A stretch of DNA of 64,000 nucleotides from Sapria himalayana (lineage: Eukaryota; Streptophyta; Magnoliopsida; Malpighiales; Rafflesiaceae), in contig JAREIK010005960.1 in NCBI GenBank assembly GCA_029783825.1, forward strand, positions 18,082 through 82,081, written 5' to 3'. The translations under genes were made by a program, and so were the position numbers. The first letter of the stretch is position 1, and each line of letters starts with the position of its first letter. This document shows positions 14,512-25,087 of this stretch, in pieces. The notes below the pieces were generated by a model that made no database searches, was not told where the DNA came from, and worked only from the letters and a program-made list of their open reading frames with translations.

Positions 14512-14688
14512 CAAAGCCTTTTCTTAACAACTTGGCTAGGAAGACAGTCATTGTAAAACTCAAGTGGAGAATGGAATACAAAGGTGACATACCTTGTGTT
14601 CTTTTCCTGTGCATTGTTTTTTTCTCATTTTTTTCTTTGGTTTCTTGCAGGTTTCCTTGCTTCGGTGGATTCCTATATGAACCTATAG
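14512..14688 (+). pseudogene. Captured fragment of small nuclear ribonucleoprotein F (SmF), left arm
   Basis: SmF is one of the seven Sm ring proteins of spliceosomal snRNPs. Exon 1 (to 14583) reads KPFLNNLARKTVIVKLKWRM then EYK, which matches the conserved Sm1 strand region of SmF (family form NNLTGKTVIVKLKWGMEYKG). An intron with donor AAAG/GTGACA and acceptor TTGCAG (14584-14650) splits the Gly codon exactly. Exon 2 gives GFLASVDSYMNL and then TAG at the site of the family's Gln. The Gly-to-Arg changes relative to the family (TGK to ARK, WGM to WRM) and the stop mark it as decayed. Only the central part of the ~88-residue protein is present. Confidence 0.87.
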
Positions 14689-15182
14689 GCATACAAAAAT
14701 TCAATACCACGTAGCTTGTTGTCATTTACACTTCTATTTTTATTTTGTTTGCCACTTTCTAATGCGTTTTGTACGGAAATAATACATTTTAAATAAAAAT
14801 TCCAAAATATAATGCTAGTTTGAAAAATATTACCAAACTAATGTGTCTCGAAACAACGTGGCAATTTGCATTATTGTGAACACTGGTCATTGTCATGCTA
14901 TTGAATTTTAAAAATCAAAGACCGACATTGTGAATGCCGGCTATTAAATTTTAAAAATTTAAAATGTATGCATTGGGAATAACCAAATAGTGTGTGGCAT
15001 TCAATCTAGTGAAAAACAAGGTTGAACAAGCCGTATCCATGGATATTTGTTCCAATAGTACATCCACCGCCCTAACTGCCACAACAAATATCACTCTAGT
15101 TTTTGGAACTCATACCTAAAAGAAGCCATAAAACCTTTCACCGTAGCCAACTCTCCTCCTCAATTTCTTTCATTCAGTCAAT
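14689..15182 (+). other. Unassigned DNA between SmF and SMXL fragments
   Basis: I see no confident coding region. 15035-15180 is less AT-rich and may be degraded upstream SMXL sequence, but its reading frame is not clear. Confidence 0.45.
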
Positions 15183-16590
15183 TTGAACCCATTGGGGAAG
15201 GACTTAAGCTTGCCATTAGAAGCACTAACAAAGAAAGAAGATGTGATGAGGGTTTTACAGGTGATGGAGAGGAAGAAAAGAAACATTATGATTACTAGAG
15301 AGTGTCTGGCAAGCATAGAGAGCGTAGTAAGAGGAGTGAGGGAGAATATGGAAATTGTTAGATTAGTAACATTTCCTTTGTTCTCTTTAAGGAATCATTC
15401 AAAAGTAGATATTGACCATAAATTTATAGAGCTTAAGTGCATCGTAGATGCTTATTCGACTAGAGGAGTTGTTTTATATGTGGGTAAACTTAATTGGGTC
15501 TCTAATATCTGGCCAAATTATGCTTGGCAGGCATGTAACAACAATACAAAGTAAATTATCGCAGAGATGCAAAGTTTGATCTATGGAATAGGTAGCGAGG
15601 CTCAAAGAGCATGGCTCATGGGAATCGCCACATTCCAAACTTACATCAAGTGTAAAGTAGGCTTTCCCTCTCTAGAGACAATTTGTGAACTTTATACAGT
15701 CACTGTTCCAGTTGGAAGCCTTAATCTTAGCCTCAATCTCAACAGGTAAAATGTATTTTGTTTTACTCAGAATCCTTTAGTGCAATATATCTATCACTTA
15801 TGATACCCATCAATGACTCAAATACACACCCACAAAGACACACTCAAACACATACACCCACACACTTATTCATATGTATCATCATGTCAACTATTATATA
15901 TGTGTGTGCATAAATACTTCATATCTCACTAGTCATGCATTTGACTAAGATTAAAAAAGAAGAAAAAAGGGTGTATAAGCAAGACATCTACTTGTGAGAG
16001 TGGCTCTGGCTGGGAAAAGATTGAATCTGATTACTTACAAAAAGTGTAACATGAAACTCCAATTGCTCCATTACCTCAGAAAAGAAACTCAAGTTTGAAA
16101 CCATGAGTTCATTTCTACAGGTTCTTCTTGCTCGAGTTAGTGTCATGGCTCTAGTGGTATAAAGAAGAAAAGAGGGGTGATGATAAGGGGCTTATTATTT
16201 TTATTAATATGAAATATGATATTGTCTACTCAAATATATCTATATCTTTTCTCATATTAAATGATTTGTTTTTTTTCTTAATCATGATTTTCAGTGATCT
16301 TGTCAACTTTAAAAAATCAAGGGATGCTTGCCAAAAGTGGCTTCTCCCATTTCAATCCAGAGAAAACCATCAAATTAAATTCATCTCTTCATCTTCCATT
16401 TCTGAATCATCTCTTAATCAAACCACCAACTTAACTTGGCCACTCACTTGGGAATCTGTATGGCCAAGATGCAATATTGAAAGCAAAAATGAATCCAAAC
16501 TTGATCTCATGTCAAACCCAAATTCAAGCCAAATTCGGCATCATCAAGCAAGGCAGACATTGATGAAGGTCTTGATTTTTAAAATTTAAT
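15183..16590 (+). pseudogene. Captured fragment of a SMAX1-LIKE (SMXL) ClpB-type gene, left arm
   Basis: SMXL/D53 proteins are ClpB-like nuclear repressors in strigolactone and karrikin signalling; the SMXL3/4/5 clade acts in phloem development. Block 1 (15183-15745) reads LTKKEDVMRVLQVMERKKRN, LASIESVVRGV, FIELKCIVDAYSTRGVVLYV, then WLMGIATFQTYIKC, GFPSLETICELYTVTVPVGS and LNLSLNLN, ending at donor ACAG/GTAAAA. These are hallmark SMXL motifs between the N-terminal Clp repeats and the D2 AAA domain. A weak second block near 15990-16040 reads SGSGWEKIESD. Block 3 (16295-16590), after acceptor TTTTCAG, reads DACQKWLLPF, a serine-rich run and LTWPLTWES, similar to the low-complexity SMXL segment. 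The AAA Walker motifs and the EAR motif are absent. Stops occur between blocks. The SMXL4/5-like assignment is inferred. Confidence 0.82.
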
Positions 16591-17213
16591 CAGGTGGCAA
16601 TGCCCTCCATTCACAATGATGACTATTTCCATGTTTTTCCAGAAGCACTTGTTTGGTAATATTTTTTAACAGCATCATATTTTGGATTTTTTATTTAAAA
16701 CATATTATTTCTATAAAAAACTCTATTTCTAATTTTCTTATAATTACCATGGACTGATGGGTGAAGCTGGGAAACACAAAAGAATATGTTGATCGATAGT
16801 TCACTAGAAATCTTGGAGAAATCTTGATTCGGTAATTTAAAAATAAGCTCATGATTATCTCATTGTGTGAAATTTCTAGCCAATGGCAGTTAGTATTGCA
16901 TGCGCTAGTCTTTGTGTTTATCAACGGCATTGTGTTGTGTTCTTTATTGGTTTGTAAATTTAATATGTTATGCTCCATGTGTAGGTGTAACAATGTTCTC
17001 TATGTGCATTGAGTATCATAGGACAAAGAATTAGAAGATGCTGACCATGCCTGAGAGACCGATATAGTGTGTTTTAAGCCCTAGATTAATTTTTTCTATT
17101 GTCTTTGATGGTATGTGTATCTGCATGAAGTACATGTGTTTGTGTTTACACACACACACACATGGGCACATACATACGATGCACAAGTATACATACATGC
17201 AACTAATCGTAAG
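16591..17213 (+). other. Unassigned, probably intronic or flanking captured DNA
   Basis: No family similarity is seen. The DNA has a mixed composition similar to introns. The short frames here are not supported. Confidence 0.45.
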
Positions 17214-17410
17214 GTTAAAAAAATGTTGTTGGAAGAGTGGCTAGATACAAAAAGGGCTTTGGCAGATGCAAGGAAGGAGTTGGAGGAGGAGAGAAAATGC
17301 AGACTAGAACTAAAGGAAGCATTGCAGATGGCCATGGAGGGACATGCTCGAGTACTAGAGTAGTATACAAATTTTGAGGAACTGGGGAAGAGAAAGCAAC
17401 ATCAATTTCA
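17214..17410 (+). pseudogene. Captured coiled-coil fragment of a kinesin-12, left arm
   Basis: The frame reads VKKMLLEEWLDTKRALADAR, KELEEERKCRLELKEALQMA, MEGHARVLE, then TAG and YTNFEELGKRK. The motif ALQMAMEGHARxLEQYxxLEEKH is characteristic of plant kinesin-12 (PAKRP/POK-type phragmoplast kinesins), in the coiled-coil tail rather than the motor. The stop replaces the family's Gln (CAG to TAG) and the frame degrades soon after. No motor domain is present. The 5' edge follows ATCGTAAG and may be a former splice acceptor. The subfamily cannot be decided from this piece. Confidence 0.8.
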
Positions 17411-17649
17411 CAGACTAGATTATACTTTGTGCACTGTCATTAGATACATTGATAATAAATATATGTAATCAAGTTTTGTTATGTTTCTGTGTTAACTATG
17501 TAACTTATTGTATCAGAAACATATATTAACTAATTTTATTTTTTGTTAATTATAAATAATTATTTGTAGTTTATGTTTTTTTTAATTTAATATAAAAATT
17601 TAAAAATATGTATTTAAATATTATTTAAATAATTAAAAATGTTAAAATA
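17411..17649 (+). other. AT-rich DNA before the right end of element A
   Basis: No coding signal; AT-rich with ATTATTTAAATA-type sequence. Confidence 0.5.
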
Positions 17650-17938
17650 ATTTTAGAAAGAAAATAGCTAGAGATTTTTTCTCGGCTAATATAGTCAGGG
17701 AATTTTTTCTCGCTAATATAGCTTGGGATTTTTCCCTCGCTAATTTTGCTAGGTAATATTTCCTCTCTAATTTTGCTAGAAGATATATTTTCTCATTAAT
17801 TTTTGTGATAAGCACTTTACCTTGGGAATGTTTCGTCGTTAATCCATCATTAATCTATCGTTATATCTACTTTAGTGATGAAAAATACATATTTAGATAC
17901 GGAATTTTTTCTAGCTATTGGGAATTTTTCTTGTAGTG
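17650..17938 (+). repeat. Right terminal and subterminal repeats of element A
   Basis: Repeated CTCGCTAATATAGC, TTTTGCTAGGTAAT and TCGTTAATCCATCATTAATC motifs lead to the terminus TTTTTCTTGTAGTG. The motifs mirror those at the other end of the element. Confidence 0.8.
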
Positions 17939-17941
17939 TAT

Positions 17942-18353
17942 ATATCTTTCTATCTATATATTTATATATCTATCTGTATGTCTATCTGTCTATCTATCTA
18001 TCGATCTATCTACATATCTACCTGTCTATCTGTGTATACATTTGTCTATCTATTTGTCTGTCTATCTATCTATAATTTTGTATGTCTATTTGCCTATCTA
18101 TCTATCTGTCAATCTATTTGTCTATCTTTCTATCTATATGTCTATCTATCTATCTATCTATTTGTCTGTCTTTCTGTCTATCGATCTGTTTGTCTATCTA
18201 TCTAGTCAATCTATTTGTCTATCTTTCTCTCAATATATCTATATGTTTTTTTCCATCTTTCTATCTATTTTTTATCTATCTGTCTATTTTTCTATTTATA
18301 AGTCTATCAATTTGTCTATCTATCTATATGTCTATCTATTTGTATATAGTGTA

Positions 18354-18384
<31 letters not shown>

Positions 18385-18418
18385 ATATATATCTATCTTT
18401 CAAATCAATCTGTCTAGT
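17942..18418 (+). repeat. Short TATC/TGTC array between elements A and B, left arm
   Basis: About 480 bp of the same tetranucleotide mixture as 1-9465, with a TA run at about 18355-18389. It abuts element A on one side and the CACTA end of element B on the other. The simplest reading is that element A inserted into a once continuous array. Confidence 0.9.
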
Positions 18419-18421
18419 CTA

Positions 18422-18840
18422 CACTACAAGAATTATCTATATAGGTATAAAAATTTAGTTAGAAGAATAATCTCTAGCTAATTTACGAGGGATTAACTAG
18501 GGAACTACAAAAGATATATGATTTTATATTGAATGACAAATTGTGATGGATGTGTGAAGGATTAGAGATAGAAATTTTTGATTGAAAAATATCTCTAGCT
18601 AATATTGTCATAGATTTAGCACTAACATTGGTGGCAAATTTATCAATGACTTTAGAGACAGATATTCCCTAGCTAATTAGCTCGAGAAAAATTCCCTCAA
18701 TAAATCATTATCTAAAAAAATATTTTTACAATTAAATATTAATAGCAAGTGATTAGTTCTTAAATTATAATTTTCACAAAATATATACATTTATCTAGAG
18801 ATTTTCTCTAACATAGCTTGAGTTTATTTTCATCATTAAT
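18422..18840 (+). repeat. Outer terminal and subterminal repeats of element B
   Basis: The CACTACAAGAATTATC terminus is followed by CTCTAGCTAATTTACGAGGG, GATGGATGTGTGAAGGATT and TTCCCTAGCTAATTAGCTCG motifs. These are related to but distinct from those of element A. Confidence 0.75.
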
Positions 18841-19944
18841 TATTGTGAATAATTTTTTTTTGTTTTATATATTATTTGTTTTAATATTTGATATAATTTT
18901 ATATATTAAAGGTTTGTCATGGTCTATGGATGAAGATCCTTGAAAGATATCTTCTCCTCATATAATTATAAAATAAGATGTTACAATAAATAATTTCAAA
19001 AATATATAAATATGAATAAAAATTTATATAATAAGACAAAAATAACTATTTTTTGATTATAAAATTTTAAAAAAATATACAAATATTATTTGAATTAATT
19101 AATAATGATATTTAAATATTTGTATAATAAATACATTAAATAATTAATTTTATAATTATAAACATTTTTTAAAATATTGAAATAATACATCAACATGCAT
19201 AAATAGTTGTATTAATGAAAACATAAAATAATTATTTGTTTGATAATAAAAAAAGTATACATAAAAAATCTGAATTAACAAATAAATAAGTAAATATTTG
19301 TATTAATAAAACTTAAAAAAAATTTAATGATTATAGAAATTTTTTAAAAAAAATATTACTAAAGATTGAAATATTAGAATTATAAATAAAATCATAAGTT
19401 TTATTAAATTTAAGATAAAATAAAGTGTTGTTTAAGGATAAATATATTGATGTTTTATATACATCCAAAAATTTTGACGAGTTATACAAAAAATATCTCC
19501 AAGTGCTTATTAAAACAATACTTTAGGTATTTTTTTAGGGTTTAATAAAAGTTTTTTTAATATTACTAATGATATTTTTTTCTCTTATACACCACTTAAA
19601 ATTATTTTTAGCCCCTATTAACACTTTTGAAAATCACTACCAAACTGACCCTAAGTTGATTTTAATTCAAGTTTTATTTTTTCCTCTACTAAATAGGAAT
19701 GATAACAACATATCATAAAAATAATTTATATAAAAATTGACATATACAATTAAACAAATTTAACAACAACAAAAATAGAGTTAGTAGTAATGGATAAAAT
19801 ATAAAGCAGGAGATTTATCAATTATGACATAAAATTTTTGATGAGGTATGTTTTTTAAAGTGAAGATTTCTTTGAACCCTACATTAAGAAAAAAAAATTT
19901 TGTTACCAATAAATGCTTCATTCTATAATAAGAAGGGAAAAAAC
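18841..19944 (+). other. AT-rich interior of element B, no gene
   Basis: Extremely AT-rich; I see no coding similarity on either strand. Confidence 0.6.
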
Positions 19945-20557
19945 TTATATATTAACAATATCTTTAAGATCATCTGAAGATTGATGATGCAAGGAATCAA
20001 GGTAATAGGTGATCAAATTCATTATGTCAAGTACCACCAATACCCAATGACAACTACAAAATTAACATTTGTGTAACAACATAACATTTATAATTTGATA
20101 AATATGGATACTTATAATCTTACTTATGTTAAATAACTTACCCTGGGTTATATGGAATAAAAACAAAATCTGCATTATTTGCATTCATCAACCGATTAGC
20201 TATAACACTGGACCTATTTTTCTTGCTTGCTTCTCCCAATCCAGCATTGGAAACCAAGGTTGGATTTACAAAAATAAATCACTCTGCCTCTTTAGCATCG
20301 ACCATCTTTGTATGAAAGTGCCTGATTTAATTTCACACACTATTTAAAAGTTTTAATATTTTAATTTAACTAATATTAAATACAATTCTCATTATGAAAA
20401 TTTAAAGCATAAATAAGATAGTTAAAATATATGACATATTAAATATTTCTCTTGCCATATATAGAACATAAGGCAATTAGATGATAACTCTGTTGATGAT
20501 ATTATGATATCCATATCTTCTTTCATGAGGAAGGTCTTAAATGACTGTCCAAAAACC
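19945..20557 (-). pseudogene. Decayed Ulp1-like (C48) peptidase exons, left-arm copy
   Basis: Read on the minus strand, the middle exon (20142-20321) gives HTKMVDAKEAE, TGA, FIFVNPTLVSNAGLGEASKK, then SSVIANRLMNANNADFVFIP and YNPG. After an intron with a GTAAGT donor, the next exon (19945-20053) gives CHWVLVVLDIMNLITYYLDS then LHHQSSDDLKDIVN. The HW...D core fits the His and Asp of Ulp1/SENP-type cysteine peptidase domains that are common in plant CACTA and MULE elements. The Cys-containing C-terminal part is not found. An upstream exon (about 20452-20557) is recognisable only by comparison with the right arm. It is a relic of a transposon gene, not a host SUMO protease. Confidence 0.75.
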
Positions 20558-22162
20558 TACATCTATGAAAATTAGTGGGATAAATAACAATTTGACAGTC
20601 ACCATCTTATTGTGAAACATAGAAAAAAATTAACACTCAGAATATTCAATGAATCAAAAATAATTTATAAATATTAGAGAATCAAGAAAAATATATTTAG
20701 CCACCCAAAATATTATCATGTTCAATTATGGAATAGATTCACATTTTGGAATATTATCATTAATTAGTTAATTTGTGGTTATAACTTTAGGTGCTAATGA
20801 GACGAGACAACTCACAAGCTACTCGGACTCAACTCAATTAAAATTCGATCAAAACTCAACTCGTGTAAGATCAATTTGAGTTCGAGCATGACTAAAAATG
20901 TTAACTAGTTTAGTCGACAAACTAGTACTCGACTCAAAGTGATCACAACTCAAAATTTTTGTAGATAAAATTTTAAATTTTTTTTTATTTATATCTCTAT
21001 TTTTAGGAGATGAAATATATAATATATCTCTATTTTTTTATTCTTAAAAATCATACATTTTTATTATTTATGTAGTTATAAATATATTTATTTTTAAAAT
21101 ATTTAATTTTCTCTAAAGAAAAGATATAATAAATAGGAAATTATTCTATAAATTATATTAATAAATTAATATTATAATGAATATATAAAAACTATTATTA
21201 TAATTTATATCCAAATTATAAATTAGTCATTATACATTTTTATATAAATCTTAAATAGTTTTCAGCTTACTTTTTATTTTATCTAAGCTTAGTGTTCTAA
21301 CCTTAATAACTAATTTTAGGAGAATTGTATACTTTTTTTACCAAACCAAACAAAATCCAATGTTGGAATCCACCCACATACAACATTCAATGGAATGGTT
21401 GCATAGTTGTTGCATTAAAGAATGCATGGTTCAAGGTGGGTCATGTGTCAGAAGGCAAATCACATGCCCACAGTTATCACACCCAACCCATGACATTTTT
21501 TGTAGCTATCATGTATGCTCAATCACAGTCTCACAAGCACTACCCCAAGACCCAACATGACCCATGTCAAGCATAAGACTCGAACCAAATTTAGTCTAGA
21601 CGGCTAGTAAGTTGGATCAAGCTATGCTACAGATACACAATGACAAGGGCCACTTCATCATCCCTCCATTATCAACATCTAACACTACAATTTAATCATC
21701 AAAGCATACATTTTTCCTTGAAACTAACTATTCTAGTAGTTTTTTAGACATGTTTAACCATCACTAATGTATAAAATTTGTCATTACATCTACCCTGAGG
21801 TTGGTAAGAGAGATTGGGTAAAGGGTGAAAAAAAAATTATTCTAGCAGTTTTTACTTCATCATGACAGTAATTTTCCAGAACAACCAAGGTATTGCCAAA
21901 TAAAATGCTAAGCTAGGAAAGATGAGACAATGTTAAGGAAAAGGGTACTTGGAATGATGAAGCTTTCAGCAACAGTAAATCAGGAGGTATCCACTAAGTG
22001 AAGCTACTAAACTTAATAAACAACATTGCAGAGTCTACACAAAATACACAAATAAATAAGTTTCACAGCACACTCCAAACAGGCTACATACCAGGCTTCT
22101 TATACACAGAGACAAACATCTACTTGATGCATTTGAAGCTTAAAAATAAAAACTTTTAAAGA
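20558..22162 (+). other. Unassigned interior of element B
   Basis: AT-rich DNA. 20790-20950 is a less AT-rich block (CTCGACTCAA/GAGTTCGAG motifs), and 21340-21600 another, with no family similarity that I can name. The short frames at 21325-21576 are not convincing. 22020-22160 could be the 3' UTR of the RBM7-like fragment. Confidence 0.45.
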
Positions 22163-22973
22163 TTACCAATAGGATGGGTATGGTATACTGCTACTCCTAT
22201 CATAGCTTCCGGACCTTAGCTGGCCGCCATACCCAAGTGGCGACCCAGAAAGTCTCTGACCTAAATCATAAGAAATGCCAGAAAAAGGTGACCCATACGC
22301 ATTGGGGCGGTTCATGCTATTAGGGAAGGCTGACACTGAATAAAATCAAAAAGTATACATCACAAGAGACGCTGAAGAAAATAGACCCAGAAAGGAATCA
22401 CAACTCATGAAAGTTCTAGAAGTATAGTACCTCCTGAATAACAACGGGGAGAAGAATAGGACGATCTCCTACATAACTTAAACAATCGCTTGGATTGAAG
22501 TGAGTTTTCACTTCCACTCAGTAGCAAAGGAGAATGTATTAGTATTCCAGATGAATTTGGGGAAGAAACAATCACATTACCGGAATTTTGTAGTTTATAT
22601 TGCCAGGAAATATCCACAAGAAAAGTTTTGCTAGTTTAATTCATAACAGGAAAAATCATGTCCAATGGGGAGTAGGAGAAACTGCAGGAAGTACAACAAT
22701 TGGATCCAGCATAAGAGATAAATTCACATACAGTCAAATACTTGTAGAAAATAATGGACACACCGTAAACTTTAGGGTATGATCATAGATAACCACTAGA
22801 CCAGAGAAAAGCTTGACAGCATAGTCTGCAATCTCACGAATTTCATATTCTGCAAAAGCATATCCTTTGAATTTGTCACTCTCCTTATCCCGAGCAAAGT
22901 GCAACTTCAGAACTCTCCCAGCTCGAATTAAATATCATACAAAACCCTATCGCTCACCCTCTCATCCAAATTC
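22163..22973 (-). pseudogene. Captured RBM7-like RRM protein fragment, left-arm copy
   Basis: Three exons read on the minus strand. The RRM exon (22764-22973) has a 1-bp deletion in this arm that breaks the frame after VLYD. The middle exon (22431 to about 22600) is open in this arm and reads KLQNSGNVIVSSPNSSGI, then a serine-rich segment to RCYSGG with donor GAG/GTACTA. The last exon (22163-22335, acceptor TTCAG) is fully open: SAFPNSMNRPNAYGSPFSGI, then SYDLGQRLSGSPLG and PYPSYW, stop. Human RBM7 is the RNA-binding subunit of the nuclear exosome targeting complex, and plants have a homologue. The family call comes from the RRM exon in the right arm. The normal first exon is missing. Confidence 0.75.
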
Positions 22974-23518
22974 CTTGAAAAAATTATCACAATATATAAT
23001 ATAAAGATGCTCCGTGAATACTTAGAGAATCAAGATATTGCATGCTTAGAGAAACAAGATAATTATGGAAGAAGAATTTTGTCGAGCAGTTGGTGAGCAG
23101 AAAATATGGAGCTTGCTCTTTATGTCCGTTACTTTCATGACCCAATCAGCCTTCAAATAGGCATTAAAGATAAATTGAAAAACACCCCACTATGTGGGAG
23201 AACACCCCCACAGACTTTACAAAATAAACTACCCACAACTTAAGAGTAAAAATAAGGAAAAGACTAAGTATAAGTCAACAACTGAATGGGGAAAGAGTGG
23301 GTAGTTAATGGTATTTTGTTTGAAGTTGTATTGACAAGAATGTAACCAAAACAATGTTGAGATGTGGTAGTGGTTCATGTAATGGCCTAAGTATGCTGAC
23401 GAATACTGATTGCTAATAGGTTAACCTCATCAATTCTAGTGATTCAATGTGCTATTTTTTGATAAAAATTAAATGTATGGAAGAGTAGATACAATTAGAA
23501 ATTAATGGGGAAACTTAC
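22974..23518 (-). other. Intron-like DNA between the RRM exon and the upstream exon
   Basis: No coding similarity. It lies between a GTAAGT donor (on the minus strand, at 23518) and the CAAG acceptor of the RRM exon, so it would behave as one intron of about 545 bp if transcribed. Confidence 0.5.
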
Positions 23519-23637
23519 AGAATGCTGCAAATATGACCAATGATATCGGAGACATGAGCTTGAAGTCGAGCTGTTGGAAATGGCCGAACGTGATGAAGAA
23601 GACGCGCAAGTCTTTCTAGTAATCGATTCTTCAGCAT
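23519..23637 (-). pseudogene. Possible captured first exon of unknown gene, left-arm copy
   Basis: The frame starts at ATG (23635-23637, minus strand) and reads MLKNRLLERLARLLHHVRPF then PTARLQAHVSDIIGHICSI, ending exactly at a CT/GTAAGT donor. Its GC content and codon-like composition stand out against AT-rich surroundings. I do not recognise the family. It does not resemble the start of RBM7-like proteins, so it probably came from another gene. In the right arm a 1-bp loss breaks the frame near RLARL. Confidence 0.5.
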
Positions 23638-24060
23638 ATTAAATTAAGTTAAAATAATATTAAATTAATCACATAATTTTATTAAATCACCTTATATTTA
23701 CATTATATTTTTATTTCTCTTAGGGATAAATTAAATATTAACAAATTAATTTTAAAATTAAATATTATTACTTATTTTATAAATAAAAAACTCAATTTTG
23801 AATGTAAAAATATTTAGATATTTTTAATTTTATCATAAGTAGTGTTTATTTTAATAAATAATTTTCAACTAAAATTTGATAATTTTGATTATTATTATAA
23901 AGTAAAAATAAAATATTATTAATTATTTTAAAAAAATAAATAAGAAATTAGTTACAAATTAATAAATTCAAAATTAAAATTTTCACATCTATGACACTAA
24001 TAAAGTGACAAGGTTTTTAATTTTCAGCCGCTTATTCCTTGGAAATTTTTAAGAGGTAAG
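23638..24060 (+). other. AT-rich DNA, no gene
   Basis: Very AT-rich; nothing recognised. Confidence 0.6.
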
Positions 24061-24356
24061 AAATTTTTCTAACCTATTAGTCTTAACAATAACACATCTA
24101 GTAAGTGTCATTAAATGTCTACTTACAAATATAATAATTACATTTTATAAAGCATCAAAATATAAACATCATTAATTTTAAGTTTTATTGTAGTAACAAT
24201 GACACTTCTAGTAAGTGTCATAAAAACTTAATACATTTTCGAAATAATGACGCTTTTAGAAAAGTGTCATTAATGTCTAATTACAAATAGTATAATGATT
24301 ATTTTCTGAAAGCGTCAAGATATAAAGGATCATTAATTTGCTATTTTGTTGTAGTG
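24061..24356 (+). repeat. Inner terminus of element B with GACACTT subterminal repeats
   Basis: Imperfect palindromes such as GACACTTCTAGTAAGTGTCA and GACGCTTTTAGAAAAGTGTC recur two to four times before the terminus TTTTGTTGTAGTG. This repeat type differs from the TAGCTAGGG type at the outer end. Confidence 0.75.
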
Positions 24357-25087
24357 ATTCTTTCAATTTGAAGACCTAATTTTGTGTTTTCATTTGTTGC
24401 GTTATTTGATCATGTTTTCAGTTTTTGGACGAATAATGAAAAAATATGATTTGGAATTAGTATGACGATCAAACTTGGTAATTTAAATCAATGTCGAACA
24501 AGATAATTATTTTTCCATGGATTTTTTTTGAAAAGTGCTAATTATTCTTAGCATTTATTAAAATTAGGTATCCACTTAGGCAGGTGATAGGAGGAACTAT
24601 CTACCTAGGATTGACTTAACAGCCAGAACAAAATGGAAGTGTGAGTCCTTGGAATCTACTGCTCAATAATTTTCTTAATGTATATCAATCAGATATCTGC
24701 TAGGAGACTCTCCAGAATATCTGTTATTAATTTTATTTTTTATGTTATAATTACATGTGATTACTTATTATTCCTGGATACTAAATTTGTTCGATTTTCC
24801 TATATACTTCAAAACTATTAGTCTATCACTACACAAATATTTTTGCATTTGCTTCATGGGAACTTTTCTTTGACCAGGTTTAAGTGATTGTCTACTTTTT
24901 GTTTGTCTTTCATTTTTAAAATGAAGTTTGATTTGATGATATTACTTAGTAATATAATAAGTTAATGGTGTTGGGGCTGGGCTGACAGCACTAGCTTATT
25001 TTTCCATGGTAAATGATACAAGAATTGTTAGTTCTACAGCATGTTTGAATGTAAATATTTTTAAAAAATATGCATAAATTAGGTTAT
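24357..25087 (+). other. Inner flank of palindrome, left
   Basis: About 730 bp lying between the CACTACAAC terminus and the palindrome spacer. It contains CACTACACAAATA at 24827, one base short of a CACTA-like end. No coding region is recognised. This is the innermost duplicated DNA and matches 25459-26197 in reverse complement. Confidence 0.6.

Larger units (their letters stand above)
9469..17938 (+). mobile_element. CACTA (En/Spm-type) Pack element A, left-arm copy
   Basis: The left end reads CACTATAAAAAATG and the right end, in reverse complement, CACTACAAGAAAAATTCCC. Both lie next to subterminal TAGCTAGGGA and GCGATGGATT-type repeats, as in plant CACTA elements. The flanking 3 bp are TAT on both sides (9466-9468 and 17939-17941), the target-site duplication length expected for CACTA. 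The element is 8470 bp and sits inside the TATC array. I see no transposase. Instead it carries fragments of four host genes, all on the plus strand (TFCD, SmF, SMXL, kinesin-12), with introns retained, so the DNA was captured at the genomic level. It is non-autonomous. Confidence 0.9.
18422..24356 (+). mobile_element. CACTA-like composite element B, left-arm copy
   Basis: One end reads CACTACAAGAATTATC (18422) with TAGCTA-type subterminal repeats. The other, in reverse complement, reads CACTACAACAAAATAGC (ending 24356) with different GACACTT...AAGTGTCATT subterminal repeats. The flanking triplets do not match (CTA before, ATT after). It may be one element with diverged ends, or two CACTA elements of different families joined by deletion. 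It contains a decayed Ulp1-like peptidase and RBM7-like exons, both on the minus strand in this arm. Confidence 0.65.
1..25087 (+). repeat. Left arm of giant imperfect palindrome (continues beyond window start)
   Basis: This block recurs in reverse complement at 25459-51799. Anchors that I matched by eye: the CCATGG at 25004 pairs with that at 25537; the CACTA end at 18422 pairs with 32155; the CACTA ends at 17938 and 9469 pair with 32640 and 41150; the first 19 bases of the window pair with 51781-51799. The sum of paired coordinates drifts from about 50546 at the centre to about 50619 at the outer end of element A, so small indels are scattered along the arms. The tetranucleotide part is about 1.2 kb longer in the right arm. 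Substitutions are also present; divergence looks like a few percent but was not computed. Confidence 0.95.

Noticed and set aside
17096..17335. Minus-strand 79-residue frame, and its mirror at 33206-33490
   Set aside because: Antisense to the kinesin-12 fragment and to a CA/GT run; no domain.
15183..17410. Functional SMXL or kinesin genes
   Set aside because: Only internal pieces are present, with stops, frameshifts and no Walker, EAR or motor motifs.
21325..21576. 83-residue frame with several His and Cys, mirrored at 28960-29243
   Set aside because: No zinc-finger spacing or family similarity; the overlapping frames are equally open and the composition is ordinary.
24820..24840. CACTACACAAATA as another CACTA terminus
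   Set aside because: It lacks the AAGAAA or AACAAA continuation and subterminal repeats.
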